Of a stretch of 64,000 nt of DNA, positions 53,866 to 64,000 are shown piece by piece. Position numbers and translations under genes: made by a program. Position 1 is the stretch's first letter, and every line of letters starts with the position of its first letter. Below the pieces are notes generated by a model, which was not told where the DNA came from, did no database searches, and worked only from the letters and a program-made list of their open reading frames with translations. Origin of the DNA: Porphyra umbilicalis (Eukaryota; Rhodophyta; Bangiophyceae; Bangiales; Bangiaceae); NCBI GenBank assembly GCA_002049455.2, contig KV918851.1, forward strand, positions 124,001 through 188,000, in the 5' to 3' direction.

Positions 53866-55345
53866 CGCGTGCGTCGGGTCTCTGGGTGAAGCACCCTTTG
53901 GGTCGTGCTCCCCTGAAGGGCGCACGCTTTTGGTTGTGCGCGCCGCCCGGTTTTCTGGGGTTAACGCACCCTTCGGGTTGTGCGCCCCTTTCTTTTTTGC
54001 GCCCACTTGATCCCGTGCGGCGCGGCGGGCTTCTAAGTGAAGCACCCTTTTGGGTCGTGCTCCCCTGTCGAGCGCACGCCTTTGGTTGTGCGCGCCGCCC
54101 TGTTTTCTGGGGTTGACGCACCCTTCGGGTTGTGCGCCCCTTTCTTTTTAGCGCGCACATTCTCTTGTGCGGCGTGTCGGGCTGCTGGGTGAAGCACCCT
54201 TCTGGGTTTTGCTCCCCTGTCGTGCGCACGCTTTTGGTTGTGCGCGCCGTCTGGTTTTCTGAGGTTGACGCACTCTTCGGGTTGTGCGCCCCGTTCGTTT
54301 TTGCGCCCGCTTGTTCTTGTGCGACGCGGCGGTTTCTGGGTGAAGCACCCTTCTGGGTCGTGCTCCCCTGTCGAGCGCACGCCTTTGGTTGTGCGCGCCG
54401 CCCCTTGTTTCGGTTTTGACGCACCCAGCGGGTTGTGCGCCCCGTTTGTTTTGGCGCCCACTTGATCCCGTGTGGCGCGGCGGGTTTCTGGGTGAAGCAC
54501 CCTTCTGGGTCGTGCTCCCCTGTCGAGCGCACGCCTCTGGTTGTGCGCTCCGCCCGGATTTCTAGGGTTGACGCACCCTTCGGGTTGTGCGCCCCTATCT
54601 CTTTAGCGCGCACATTCTCTTGTGCGGCGTGTCGGGTTGCTGGGTGAAGCACCCTTTTGGGTCGTCCTCCCCTGTCGTGCGCACGCTTTTGGTTATGCGC
54701 GCCGCCTGGTTTTCCAGGGTTAACGCACCCTTCGGGTTGTGCGCCCCTTTCTTTTTCGCGCCCACTTGATCCCGTGCGGTGAGGCTGGTTTCTGGGTGAA
54801 GCACCCTTCTGTGTCGTGCTCCCCTGTCGAGCGCACGCCTTTGGTTGTGCGCGCCGCCCTGTTTTCTGGGGTTGACGCACCCTTCGGGTTGTGCGCCCCA
54901 TCCTTTTTAGCGCGTACATTCTCTTGTGCGGCGTGTCGGGTTGCTGGGTGAAGAACCTTTCTGGGTCGTGCTCCCCTGTCGTGCGCACGCCTTTGGTTGT
55001 GCGCGCCGCCCGGTTTTCTGAGGTTGACGCACCCGTCGGGTTGTGCGCCCCTTTCTTTTTTGCGCCCACTTGATCCCGTGCGGCGCGGCGGGTTTCTGGG
55101 TGAAGTACCCTTCTGGGTCGTGCTCCCCTGTCGAGCGCACGCCTTTGGTTGTGCGCGCTGCCCTGTTTTCTGGGGTTGACGCACCCTTCGGGTTGTGCGC
55201 CCCTTTCTTTTTAGCGCGCACATTCTCTTGTGCGGCGTGTCGGGTTGCTGGGTGAAGCACCCTTCTGGGTCGTGCTCCCCTGTCGTGCAAACGCCTTTGG
55301 TTGTGCGCGCCGCCTGATTTTCTGAGGTTGACGCACCCGTCAGGT
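53866..55345. repeat. 152 bp satellite, about ten copies
   Basis: Units repeat every 152 bp (ttttctgggg at 53951, 54103, 54255 and so on). Each has gggtgaagcaccctt, gggtcgtgctcccctgtcg, ttggttgtgcgcgccg and gacgcacccttcgggttgtg. Two variants alternate: one with cgcccacttgatcccgtg, the other with gcgcacattctcttgtgc, giving a ~304 bp higher-order period. CACCCTTCGGGTTGTG has a CCC-TTCG-GGG centre. As 152 is not a multiple of three, frames rotate; the minus strand is still almost stop-free in all three frames. Confidence 0.9.
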
Positions 55346-56270
55346 TGTGCGATCCCTTTGTCTGCTCGCACTGGCGCGCGTTCGCCGCGCCAAGCGCCGG
55401 GGTGTGGCGTAGTCCTCAGGTTGTTGGGGTCAAGTGGGGCACTCTCAGGGTGCTGCGGCTCCCCTTCGCACGGGCGCCACGCCAAGAAGCATCCGGAGTG
55501 ACCCACCGTCCGGGTTGTGGGTCTGGCGGCGGCGCACGCGCAACATTCAATTGGGTGGAGCGACGCACCCTCCGGGTTGTGCGGCATCCCTGCGGGCGTG
55601 TCCCGCCAATTATCGCTCGAGCGACGCACCCTCCGGGTCGTGGGGCTCCCCAGCACAGAGAGGCACACGGAGCGACGCACCCTGCGGGTTGTGCGGCTCG
55701 CGCTTGTGGCTGTGCGGTGCGGAGCGGCGTGTGGTGGTTTGCACTCTTGTTCATGCGCGGTATAATTTGTCGCACCCTTCGGACTGCTCGGGTTTTTTCT
55801 GGCGCGAGCGACGCGCCGAGCGCCGCGTGAGCGACGCACCCTTCGGGTTGTGCGGCACCGTCTGACGCAAGGGTCGCAATGCCGGGAGGGTGGAGTGACG
55901 CACCCTCCGGGTCGTGCGGCTCCTCCTCGTGCTCACCCCGATCCAAGTGGCGCTGAGAGCGACGCACCCTTTGGGTTGTGCGGCTCGCGCCTGCGGCTGT
56001 GCGGTGCGGAGCGGCGGGTGGTGGTTTTCCCCTTCTTGTTGCACAATCTTTTTTGTCGCACCCTTCGGGTTGTGCGGTTTCTTGTCGCCTAAGAGACGCA
56101 CCCTTCGAGTTGTGCGGCGTTCTGGGTCGCACCCCTCGGGTTGTGAGGACTTCCCTGGCGCAAGCTGGCCTCCGGGTGGCGCGTGTAGTGTCTCACCCTT
56201 TGGGTTGTGCGGCTTTCCGCTCTTCGCGAACGCGTGCACGTGCATGCTTTCTGGCGCACCCTTGAGGTCA
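55346..56270. repeat. Degenerate continuation of the satellite core
   Basis: GACGCACCCTCCGGGTTGTG-type cores recur about every 45-85 bp in otherwise variable sequence, reaching 56210. A larger duplication (gcggctcgcgcttgtggctg at 55696 and gcggctcgcgcctgcggctg at 55979) is also present. It ends just before the Ulp1-JmjC gene. Confidence 0.75.
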
Positions 56271-56431
56271 TCCGCGTCCGCCGGCCGTGTTTCCTGGGCT
56301 CGAGAGTCTCCCCGCCCGTTTTTTACGCCCGTCACCGTCAGCACTCACGTGCCACGCTGTCCACGCACCCTCCTGAAGTTGTGCTCCGTCGAAGAGTGTT
56401 CGCCAGTGTCTATCAGCTTTCAGGAGCCAAG

Positions 56432-59400
56432 ATGGATGGCGGCCAGCGTCTACCGCAAGATGGTGCGAGTCGCAAGCGCAAGCAGCCGACGCAGGCGGCT
56501 CGAGCCAATGCAGACGGGGACAGCAGTGCAGCCGATGAGGATGTGGCTTCGGCCGGTCGTGCTCCACGTGACGATGCGGCGGGCTCGCTCGCACCCAGGC
56601 GATCACGTGTGCGGTGTGGCTTGCGCCGCGCAGGCGGGACGGCACAAGAGCGGCTAGAAGGGGAACGTGGCGTCACTTCGGGGGGCGGGCCGGCATGGAT
56701 CTCGCGGGCACCTGCGGCGGGCGCTGTGCCGTGGCCCGGGTGTGCGGAATTTGGGACTGGTGGGATGCGCCAGCCCCCGTCGTACACGTACCATCCGTTC
56801 TTGCCGCCGTCTGCTCCGCCACATGCTCATCCATACGACGCATATCATGCTCTGTATGGCGGTTTTCCAGCGGTCGCACCTTCACCGCTGGGGTATGCCC
56901 CGCTTGCACCACCCTGTTACACCCCCACAGCTGCCTACTGCCAGGCCACTCCTACTGTTCCCGTTTTACTCCAAACGCCGCAGACCCGTCTGGATGCGTA
57001 CCCGGCACCGTTGCACCCCCATTCGGACGGTGCGTTACCTCCGCGCAAGAGGACGAGGGTCAACTTCGGTGAGTCGGGACGTTCGGACCGCTCCTCAAGC
57101 CCACCCGTTGACTTCTTGACAACTGTGCTGGAAGACGTTGGTATGGGGCAACAAGATCGCAAAGGTGGTCCGTGTTCGCTCGCAGTGGGCAGCGTAATCA
57201 GCGCTCTGCGCTGCGCTGGGCCAGCTGTGGACAGGGATGTCACTTCCAAGGCAGTGGACAACTGTTCAAGTGGGTGTGGGAATGCTGTACGATTGGGCAA
57301 GGGGCTGTGCGCCGCATCTCGCATGTTGAAGGGCGGCTCACCACTAGATGCGGTTATGCGGTACGCTGCATCCATGGTAGCGACCAAATGCTGCCAAGGG
57401 CATTGCCGTGCTGTGCCCCTCAATGGAGGTGAGGCGTCCGATGCGACACTCTCGCAGCGGCCATCTCTTCCTCACCAAGTTCCTCCGGGATCGTCTCGCG
57501 CTTCGCCAATCGCAGAATTCGCAACTGGAGCCCCTGAACAACGCCGCCGTGGTCGTACTCCCGCACCTGGTGCAAAAGTGGTGGCATCAACGCCCCGGTC
57601 ACCCCCCCATGAGAGCTCACTCCCCACCGCCGACGTTTCCCCTTCTCTCGGATTTGGCTCTCAGCGACCTGGCCGCAGGGCTTCTCCTCTGCGTCTTGGC
57701 GATCAAGCCCATGCTGGGGTCGTTGCCCCCCCTCGCCCGCGCCTCCACGAGCTGTCGTTGCAGAGGTCGAGCGACTACGAGACGACACCCGTGACATCTT
57801 CTGGTCTTCGACGCCAGGCCGTGTTCTCTTTCAGGCTGATGGACACGTTCACGGCGTGGCTGAGCCGTGAGACGGCAGACCGGCGTCAGCGCACGACGTT
57901 GCATCTACCGTCCTGGATTGGGACCGATCGCAACGAAGGTCGAGCCGTTGAGTTCTTGTGTAGCTCCGTGCGGTCGCGGAGGGACTCGCGGGTGCCACGC
58001 TGGTTCTCTGCGAGCTTGTTAGTTGCCCCTGTGTACCATGGCGGGCGATGGTTTGCTATCATCTTCGTGGGGTTGGCGCAGGACATGCCGATGCTGTGCC
58101 GAGAGAACGATGCCGACGAGCAACGCGACAAGTACTCGTGGTCCTCTTCTGTGCGAGTGATGGACCCGACTGGACGGTCGAGCGACAGAGCTGAAAATCC
58201 ATGCGTCTCGTTCCTTTTCCGAGTGCTAAGCGCGGCAATGAGCCGCTGCTTTGTTGAACGCAGCGATGCTAGGGATGGCGCCCGTGTCATCGAGCGGTCG
58301 CTTCGGCGCTACTTGACTGTTTCGCGCATGCGACAGCCGGACGGACCAGCGGAGGACGGGGGGTGTCTTTTGCTTTCTCGTTTATGTTTCTTATTGTGCT
58401 CTACACCGCCACACGCGAGCAAGCTGCTGCAGAGCGCCATCGACACCGACTGGAGAGGCGCAGTGAACACAAGCTCAGTCGCGAACTGCTTCCTGGACCT
58501 GGCGCAAGCTGCGCGGCCAAATTCATCCATCGACGAGCGACGTCACGGTGCGGACGCACGTCGCTTCCTACTCGTTGGGGGTCCGTGGCAAGCTGGGGAG
58601 GCTCGGAGTCCGTCCGCATCCCTTCCAAGAGACAACCCACCTGTTCGTGGCTCTGTGTCTCCTAATCCTGCGGTCGATCCCGCATCGGTCAACTCCCGCG
58701 GCGGCGACGACGCGTTGAAGAGCCGCCGTGGTTCCACCGCGTCGCTATCAAGCCGACCGGCAGCGGCACGGGACTCTTCTGAAGGCGTTGCGCTGGTTCG
58801 TCTTGGTGCACGTCTGAAGCGATTGCAACCTGCGTTGGAGGCGCGCCAGAGAGACACTGGCAAAGCGTCACTCGTCAATAGTGACGAGAGGCGAGAACGT
58901 GGAACAAGTCGTGGTGCCAGCGCTCCTGCTGCGGCGGCTGCCGTCAGAGAGAGTGGCGACGTTACGCGTCGTCGCCCCAGCCCTGGTCCCGCTGAACCCC
59001 GCCGTGACGGCCGTTCAGGACGCGGTATGAGCTGCCAAGAACAAGCCGGCGTCCTTTCTGGTCGCTGGCATGACGACGATGAAGACGATGGGCCTGCGTC
59101 GGGAAGGGATCCACGTCGGTCGCCACATGACCAAGACACCCGTGGTGAGGCGGCTGCCTCTGCGCGGGAGTCGGCGCGAGCGGGCAACCGCTACCCCATT
59201 CCGCAGCCAGTGCTGTTGGCTTCGACTTCAAGGAGGAACAAAGGCTCAACACCTACCGTCAGCTTCCCCGCACCACTGGGCTCGGGCATAGAGGTGGTTG
59301 TTGACTGCGCTGTTATGGAAATGAACGCGCGCCGACAGGCCAAGAAGCAGCTCGTTGCGGCGGTAAATGAGTCGCCTGCAAGACACACTGGTTCCACCAA

Positions 59401-61534
59401 CAGCCGCAAGTCGCTCTCGAGTGGCACTTCGGGCTCGGCGACATCCAAATCGAGCGCATGCCCGTCATCGGGAAGTAGTGGTTCGAGTGCGACCCCAAGC
59501 TCTTCGCCAGCTAGTGGCGCCTTTTCGGCCTCTTCGTCTGCAGCGAGCCGCTCCTGCTCTGAGAGCATGCTTCCGAGGGAGCCCTATGGTTTGACGCACT
59601 CATCCGACGGGAGGGAGTCCCGTGTGGCCAGTAATTCCTCCAAAGACGCGTCACCGTCCTCGTCGAGCTCAACACGCAGCGAGACGGAGTCTGTTCTGTT
59701 GTCAAAACGTCAGGACAACACGGCGGTCTCCGCGGGGAGACACCCAGACGCCAGAAAAGTGGTCGGCAACGAGATGGTTGCGAAAGAAGCACGACCGCCT
59801 AAGAATTCTCAATCCATTGTGGCAGCTCGGGTCGTGCCAGTGAATGGTCTTCCACTGCACGGTGTGCCGTACTTGATTCGCCAACAAACACGCACACTTG
59901 AGACGGATGGAGTGGTTATTCTCCGCGTCAGTCGTGACTTGCGGCCGTCGTCATGTGCTCTGCCTGCGGAAGGAAAAGTTTCAGTGTGGCGCCAAAAGTT
60001 TCCATCCTATCCCACCATTGTCAGCACAGACATGAGTGACCCGGACATTTCGGGTCGGGCGACGGCAAAATTGGGACATCTTTTGCCCAGCTCGACGGTG
60101 AAGCAGATGACTCTGAAGGAGGCAGCAGTTGCGACTCGGCTGAGCTCGAGAGCACTGCAGGCTGCCTTTCCCGGGTTCAACGAGCAGCTCTTTGTGGCCA
60201 ACATTAACGAGGCCGGTCTCTTTTGGGAAAAGGTCACCGTTTCCGGAAAGCACAGCGCAGACGGTTCTGTGACAGGACGGGAGCCCTGTTTGCAGTACAC
60301 TCGAAAGCCAGCTGTCGATGCGATTGACCTGTTCTACCCCAGTGACGTTCTCCCGAGTCCTTCCGACGGCCTGAGCTGCAGCCCTGGCGATCCGATGTTT
60401 GCCTGGCAGGCACCGCGCCCTGTCCCATCCAGTCGACTGGCAAGTCCAAGAATCCTGAACCACTTTGGTTTGGCGCAGGCCTGCACGACGTACGAGGGCA
60501 TTAGAACGAACATGCTCTATCGCGGGTCACTTGGGACGATGTTCCCTTGGCATGTTAAAGACAGCATGCTTCCCTCGGTATCATATTGCCAGTCGAGAAA
60601 GCCCAAGGTATGGTGAGTCGTGCCGGCTCATCAGAGAACACTTGTCAGAGATCTGTTACTGAAGTACGTTGATCCATTTGTGCTGACCGCGGCAGACGGA
60701 AACATCTGGGACGTACTGGCCAGCAGGCGTCTGTTCTTCCCACCGACATTTTTCCTAGAGCACGGTGTTCAGGTCACACGAGCCGAGCAGCATGCAGGCG
60801 ACTTCATTGTGACGGCCTCTGGGGCCCTCCACAGTGGCATGAACCTGGTTGTCAACCTCACGTCGGCTACCAATTCCCCAACCCCCAGCTGGTGGCGCCT
60901 GGGAATTGAGCATGGCGCTTGCGCGCGAGATATGGGCCGCCACGTGCCATATCCTCTGGAGAAGATGATAATACAGTCATCTCAACAATTGGTGGCGGGG
61001 AAGTGGTGGTGGGGAGACGCGAACATTCTGAAAGCGTGCGATCACGAGAACTTTTTCATGGACGTCAAGGTGGCCGAGAAGTTCGTCTCGGAGTGCGTCG
61101 ATCGCATGACAGCCTTTGTCAACTCTCGAGACGGCAAAGTGTCGGTGGTGCCTTTCTCTGACGTATCGAAAACCGTCCGCAAGTTCCTCTGGATGGCCCG
61201 CACTCCTCCGTCCACAGAGTAAAACGACATGCGCGTCGACCACTCCAGAGACGGTGCCCTGTGCAAAGACTGCAATGCTCTATGTTGGGCCGCTGCCGTA
61301 GTGTGCCCGACGTGCCTTGAGTACTTCGGGAAAAGAGCGCAGGAGGAGGCTCCTCTGTCGTGCTGGCGCTGTGTGTCAAGCACCTATGACGAATGGCACA
61401 GAGAGGAAGTGGGGAACAACACCTTGGCTGTCGTGAAAGGCTCCCACGAGCCTTTGGTGGTTTCCCGTCTATGTGAGGAGGCTGGGAAACAGCTTGTTCG
61501 CGGATTGAGGAGACTGCTTCAGCGGGTGGCATGA
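56432..61534 (+). pseudogene. Ulp1-like + JmjN/JmjC + C5HC2-like fusion, two in-frame stops
   Basis: One frame runs from an ATG in good context (gccaagATGG) to 61534, about 1,700 codons, broken only by TGA at 60614 and TAA at 61220. Residues about 465-690 resemble a Ulp1 peptidase (MDTFTAWLSR, VYHGGRWFAIIFVG, RVMDPTG, RQPDGPAEDGGCLLL) but Arg 539 replaces the usual His and Gly 643 the usual Cys. A JmjN-like strip (LHGVPYLIRQQTRTLETDG) is near 1140. JmjC follows: GTMFPWHVKDSMLPSVSYC (His 1374; Lys 1376 where Glu/Asp is expected), then KVW-stop-VVPAHQRTL, and DFIVTASGALHSGMNL (His 1467). After the TAA a CKDC..C..C..C cluster resembles the KDM5 C5HC2 finger. JmjC proteins demethylate histones; this copy looks inactive. 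Convergent with a CACTA transposase. Confidence 0.7.
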
Positions 61535-61859
61535 ATTTCTTTCGCTCATGATCGTGATTCTCTCGTTTTTTTATGTCGCTCCCGTGCATGGATCTTTCTG
61601 TAAAGCGAAAGTTTTCTTCGTTTTTCGCGAGAGCCCCACTTCCCAATGTGTGTGATGCTCCGAGGCCCACGATCAAACATCGATAAATCAGACGGCTGCC
61701 TATACAGAAGTGTTCCTGACAAGCTGTACTGACCTTTTCGCGTCGCGTTGTTCTGCAGGAAAATGCATTTTCTCCACACGCGAAAATATTGTGGATATGT
61801 TTATAATTTAGGCACAAAATGAATGAAGCAGTTCGCACTCATCAGGTCAGTACACAAAA
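61535..61859. other. Convergent intergenic spacer
   Basis: 325 bp between the 3' ends of the JmjC frame and the transposase. AT-rich, with ttgtggatatgtttataattt. Likely to hold both 3' ends. No repeat recognised. Confidence 0.5.
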
Positions 61860-64000
61860 TCAACCACATATGAATGGAAAACCGGACCGCTTGGAGAACA
61901 ATCGAAAAGCCGACCCAGATGGTAGGGCGAGCGCCAGCTCCTTTACGCTCTCGCAGGCCACAATGCACCGTCTCGAAGGGTCTTCTAATTCTATCATTGC
62001 TGGTCCGCCGTCGGCGGCTGCCGATGCAGTCTGGGGAGAGCCCCCATTGACGACCAAGTGACATACCCGAGGCAACCATCGTTGGCATGAAAAGAAAACC
62101 TGTTGCTCAATTGTAGCGACGTCAAGAACGCGGTAGAAATGCAACTCAGGCACAGCTTCGGGCACAACTTGTGCCGCGTTCGCATCCGTCTGCGTCGGAG
62201 GGGTTTGCAGCACGGCGATAGTGGCGCCTGCATGCACTTTGAAGAGATGGCGGTTGCTCTTTGCGCTCTTCCAGAATCTCAAAACCCTACCAGCAGCGTA
62301 TTGGGTCCACAAAGTGCTGACGTGCGAGCATTGCTGCATTCCTCGTGTCGACCACGCCTCGGTACGCCTTTCAGGAAACCAAGAGCCAAATCCGAGCTTA
62401 AGCTGAAGCACAGCTTCCGTTTCCTGTCCATTAGGGTCTGTCAGCCACTCCTGTGGAATGCCGTACTTTTTTGGAGCGGCAACAACCCTGGAAAGCATCT
62501 CAGCATCCCTCCATCTCTGCATCGAGAAGCCAGCAGGATCATGGCTGTTGCTCCGCTCAATTTCTCTCTTGGAAACTTGATGGAACTTTTCGAACAGCAG
62601 CTCGCATATGGCCGGCCCAATTTGAACAAGTGGCAGGGTCCGATAGAGAAGCTCGAGGACTCTGTGCACGCTTGGCTTTTCCCAGTTGATCCCTTTACTT
62701 GTGAGGGAGGCGAGCTCCTTGAGCAGAGAACATCCCAACAGCTGTAGCGTGTGAACGGTTGGCTTGCAGCGGACGGCATTTTCCCCGTCGTTCCGAATTG
62801 TTGGGCGGAAGAACAACGCGTTTGCAAACGCACGTAGAGCTTTAAGCGCCGCAAGAACCGACACAGCCAACGCCGGTAGAACGGTTTCTGAGTGCATGTC
62901 ATCCAGCACTGTCGGAGCAATAGTGAGAAGAACAGCATAGTCGGACATGGACAAGGTTGTGCCACCCATCTTCTCTGGCTCAAAGGCCTTTAGAACGGTA
63001 TGTCGGGGTACATACCGGGAACACGCACGCATGTCATCCACAAACTCATCCCTTTGAAGGACTGAAAGCGCATTGTAAACCTGTTGAAGTAGCGGGCCGG
63101 CTAGATTGAAGAATAGCAGATGAGATGGCGCCACTATGACGTGCTCGTGGACGTCGAAGGATCCAGCCCCACGTGTCTCGGACAAACCCCTGAACTGGTC
63201 GCCAGGACCTTTCTGCATCCCGTGCAGCAAAAACGCTGCTTTTATGGTTGTCTCAGAGCTCAGGCCAGCACCAATGACAGCGCGCTGCACAGCAACAGTA
63301 CGTTCTTGAACGCGGGCTTATCGAGTGTCTCTGACGTCAAAAACCGTCGTGCTGCTCATCGCGCGCTCCTTTCTTTCAGAAGTCGTTTTTAGACCGACAA
63401 TATCGCAGCTAGTGCAGTGCTCCACGCCGGTAGCGCCAATTGTATTGGATAGCTTAGCTGCCATTGGAGAGTCAAAGATGCCGGCGGCAGGATAGATGTG
63501 CACCAGTGCATTTCTCACTGTAAAAGCGTCATACACTGTAATCCCCGTTTTGGAGGCGTGGCATAGGTCCTTGACAACGGCGGCTATCAATGGCGCGCTA
63601 GCAGCACCCGGCGGGAGATAAAACAACGGACGCACAGTTGAACTCCGAAAGTCAAGTGAGACAGATGTGTAGGCGCCATAGTGCCCCTCAACATCACCAC
63701 GCCGACGCTTCATGGTACCGTACTGGTCGCCATACCACGAGACAAATATCTTATACGGATCCTTCGACACGAGCTGGGTGTCTTCCCTGACGACAGCTAC
63801 ATCCACTTTCATGCTGGACACGGTGGATACAGCGTTCCATGCAATTGGAGCTCCCTCCTTGACACCCAGAACGCGCATGGCATGTATACTCCCGCACCTT
63901 GTGAATCGCGCAGTGAAAGTCCCGTTTCCCGTCAAGCATAAGGATAGTAGCGCCGGTCGAGCCGAATCTTCGGTCAGCATAAACGTGGCAGTCAAGTCTC
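61860..64000 (-). CDS. CACTA/EnSpm (Tnp2-like) transposase, 5' end off window
   Basis: Two minus-strand exons, about 63341 to beyond 64000 and 63290..61860, appear to be separated by a ~51 bp GT..AG intron. Exon 1 has VEGHYGAYTSVSLDFRS, VRPLFYLPPGAASAPL, YDAFTVRNALVHIYP, then DSPMAAKLSNTIGATGVEHC and TSCDIV. This follows the Tnp2 series (Y....L.....R, L.PGP, D.PA..KL.G..G....C..C). Exon 2 has VAPSHLLFFNLAGPLLQQVY, KPTVHTLQLL, EKPSVHRVLELLYRTLPLV and SNSHDPAGFSMQRW, matching the later His/Glu-rich part. No stop lies in either exon. It is convergent with the Ulp1-JmjC gene, as expected of a two-gene element. Exact family within CACTA is uncertain. Confidence 0.68.

Noticed and set aside
54907-55839. 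310- and 403-codon antisense frames in the satellite
   Set aside because: Frames rotate with the 152 bp unit and all three are open; treated as a property of the repeat.

Overview
This is a eukaryotic, strongly GC-rich nuclear window. The evidence is spliced genes with GT..AG introns, very long CCG/GGC simple-sequence tracts, and DNA transposons of eukaryote-only families. A secreted protein with a hedgehog-type autoprocessing (Hog) domain, a NUFIP-like motif and an Hsp110/HYOU1-like fragment would suit a GC-rich alga, for example a bangiophyte red alga. That placement is inference. I see no bacterial operons, rRNA, convincing tRNA or CRISPR.

The window is mostly a transposon graveyard. Left to right: a partial LTR retrotransposon on the minus strand with one LTR, apparently inserted into a Helitron helicase remnant (1-1650); a ~300 bp tandem duplication; a decayed KDZ-type gene with a C-terminal Ulp1 protease (3.6-7.5 kb); a 497 bp TA-flanked MITE; a foldback repeat that recurs at 29.1 kb; a KDZ transposase-core pseudogene (10.6-11.7 kb); a 4.66 kb hAT-like element with an 8 bp target duplication, carrying minisatellites and two long hairpins (11.95-16.6 kb); a CCG desert with a NUFIP-like host gene (16.7-18.2 kb).

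A PIF/Harbinger element follows (about 20.2-26.9 kb). It has a SANT/Myb-like gene on plus and a DDE transposase on minus. The whole element, coding and non-coding, is filled with GCCGCCGG...CCGGCGGC hairpins, and the transposase seems to lack one catalytic Asp. Then come a second foldback copy, a 131 bp TA-flanked MITE, and a pair of divergent spliced genes (32.6-41.6 kb): an unrecognised three-exon gene on minus and a Plavaka/CACTA-like transposase on plus.

The 42.8-49.2 kb stretch looks more host-like: a Hog-domain gene with two frameshifts, an Hsp110/HYOU1-type C-terminal fragment, and a two-exon gene for a P-loop NTPase with a possible restriction-endonuclease-fold C-terminus (Crinkler/RHS-like). 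After diverged repeats (52.2-53.1 kb) and a 152 bp satellite (53.9-55.3 kb), a long frame (56.4-61.5 kb) encodes a Ulp1-like domain followed by JmjN, JmjC and a C5HC2-like zinc finger. It is interrupted by two in-frame stops and has altered catalytic residues in both enzyme domains. It converges on a Tnp2/CACTA-like transposase that runs off the right edge. This satellite/Ulp1-JmjC/CACTA set is the best candidate for an undescribed system.
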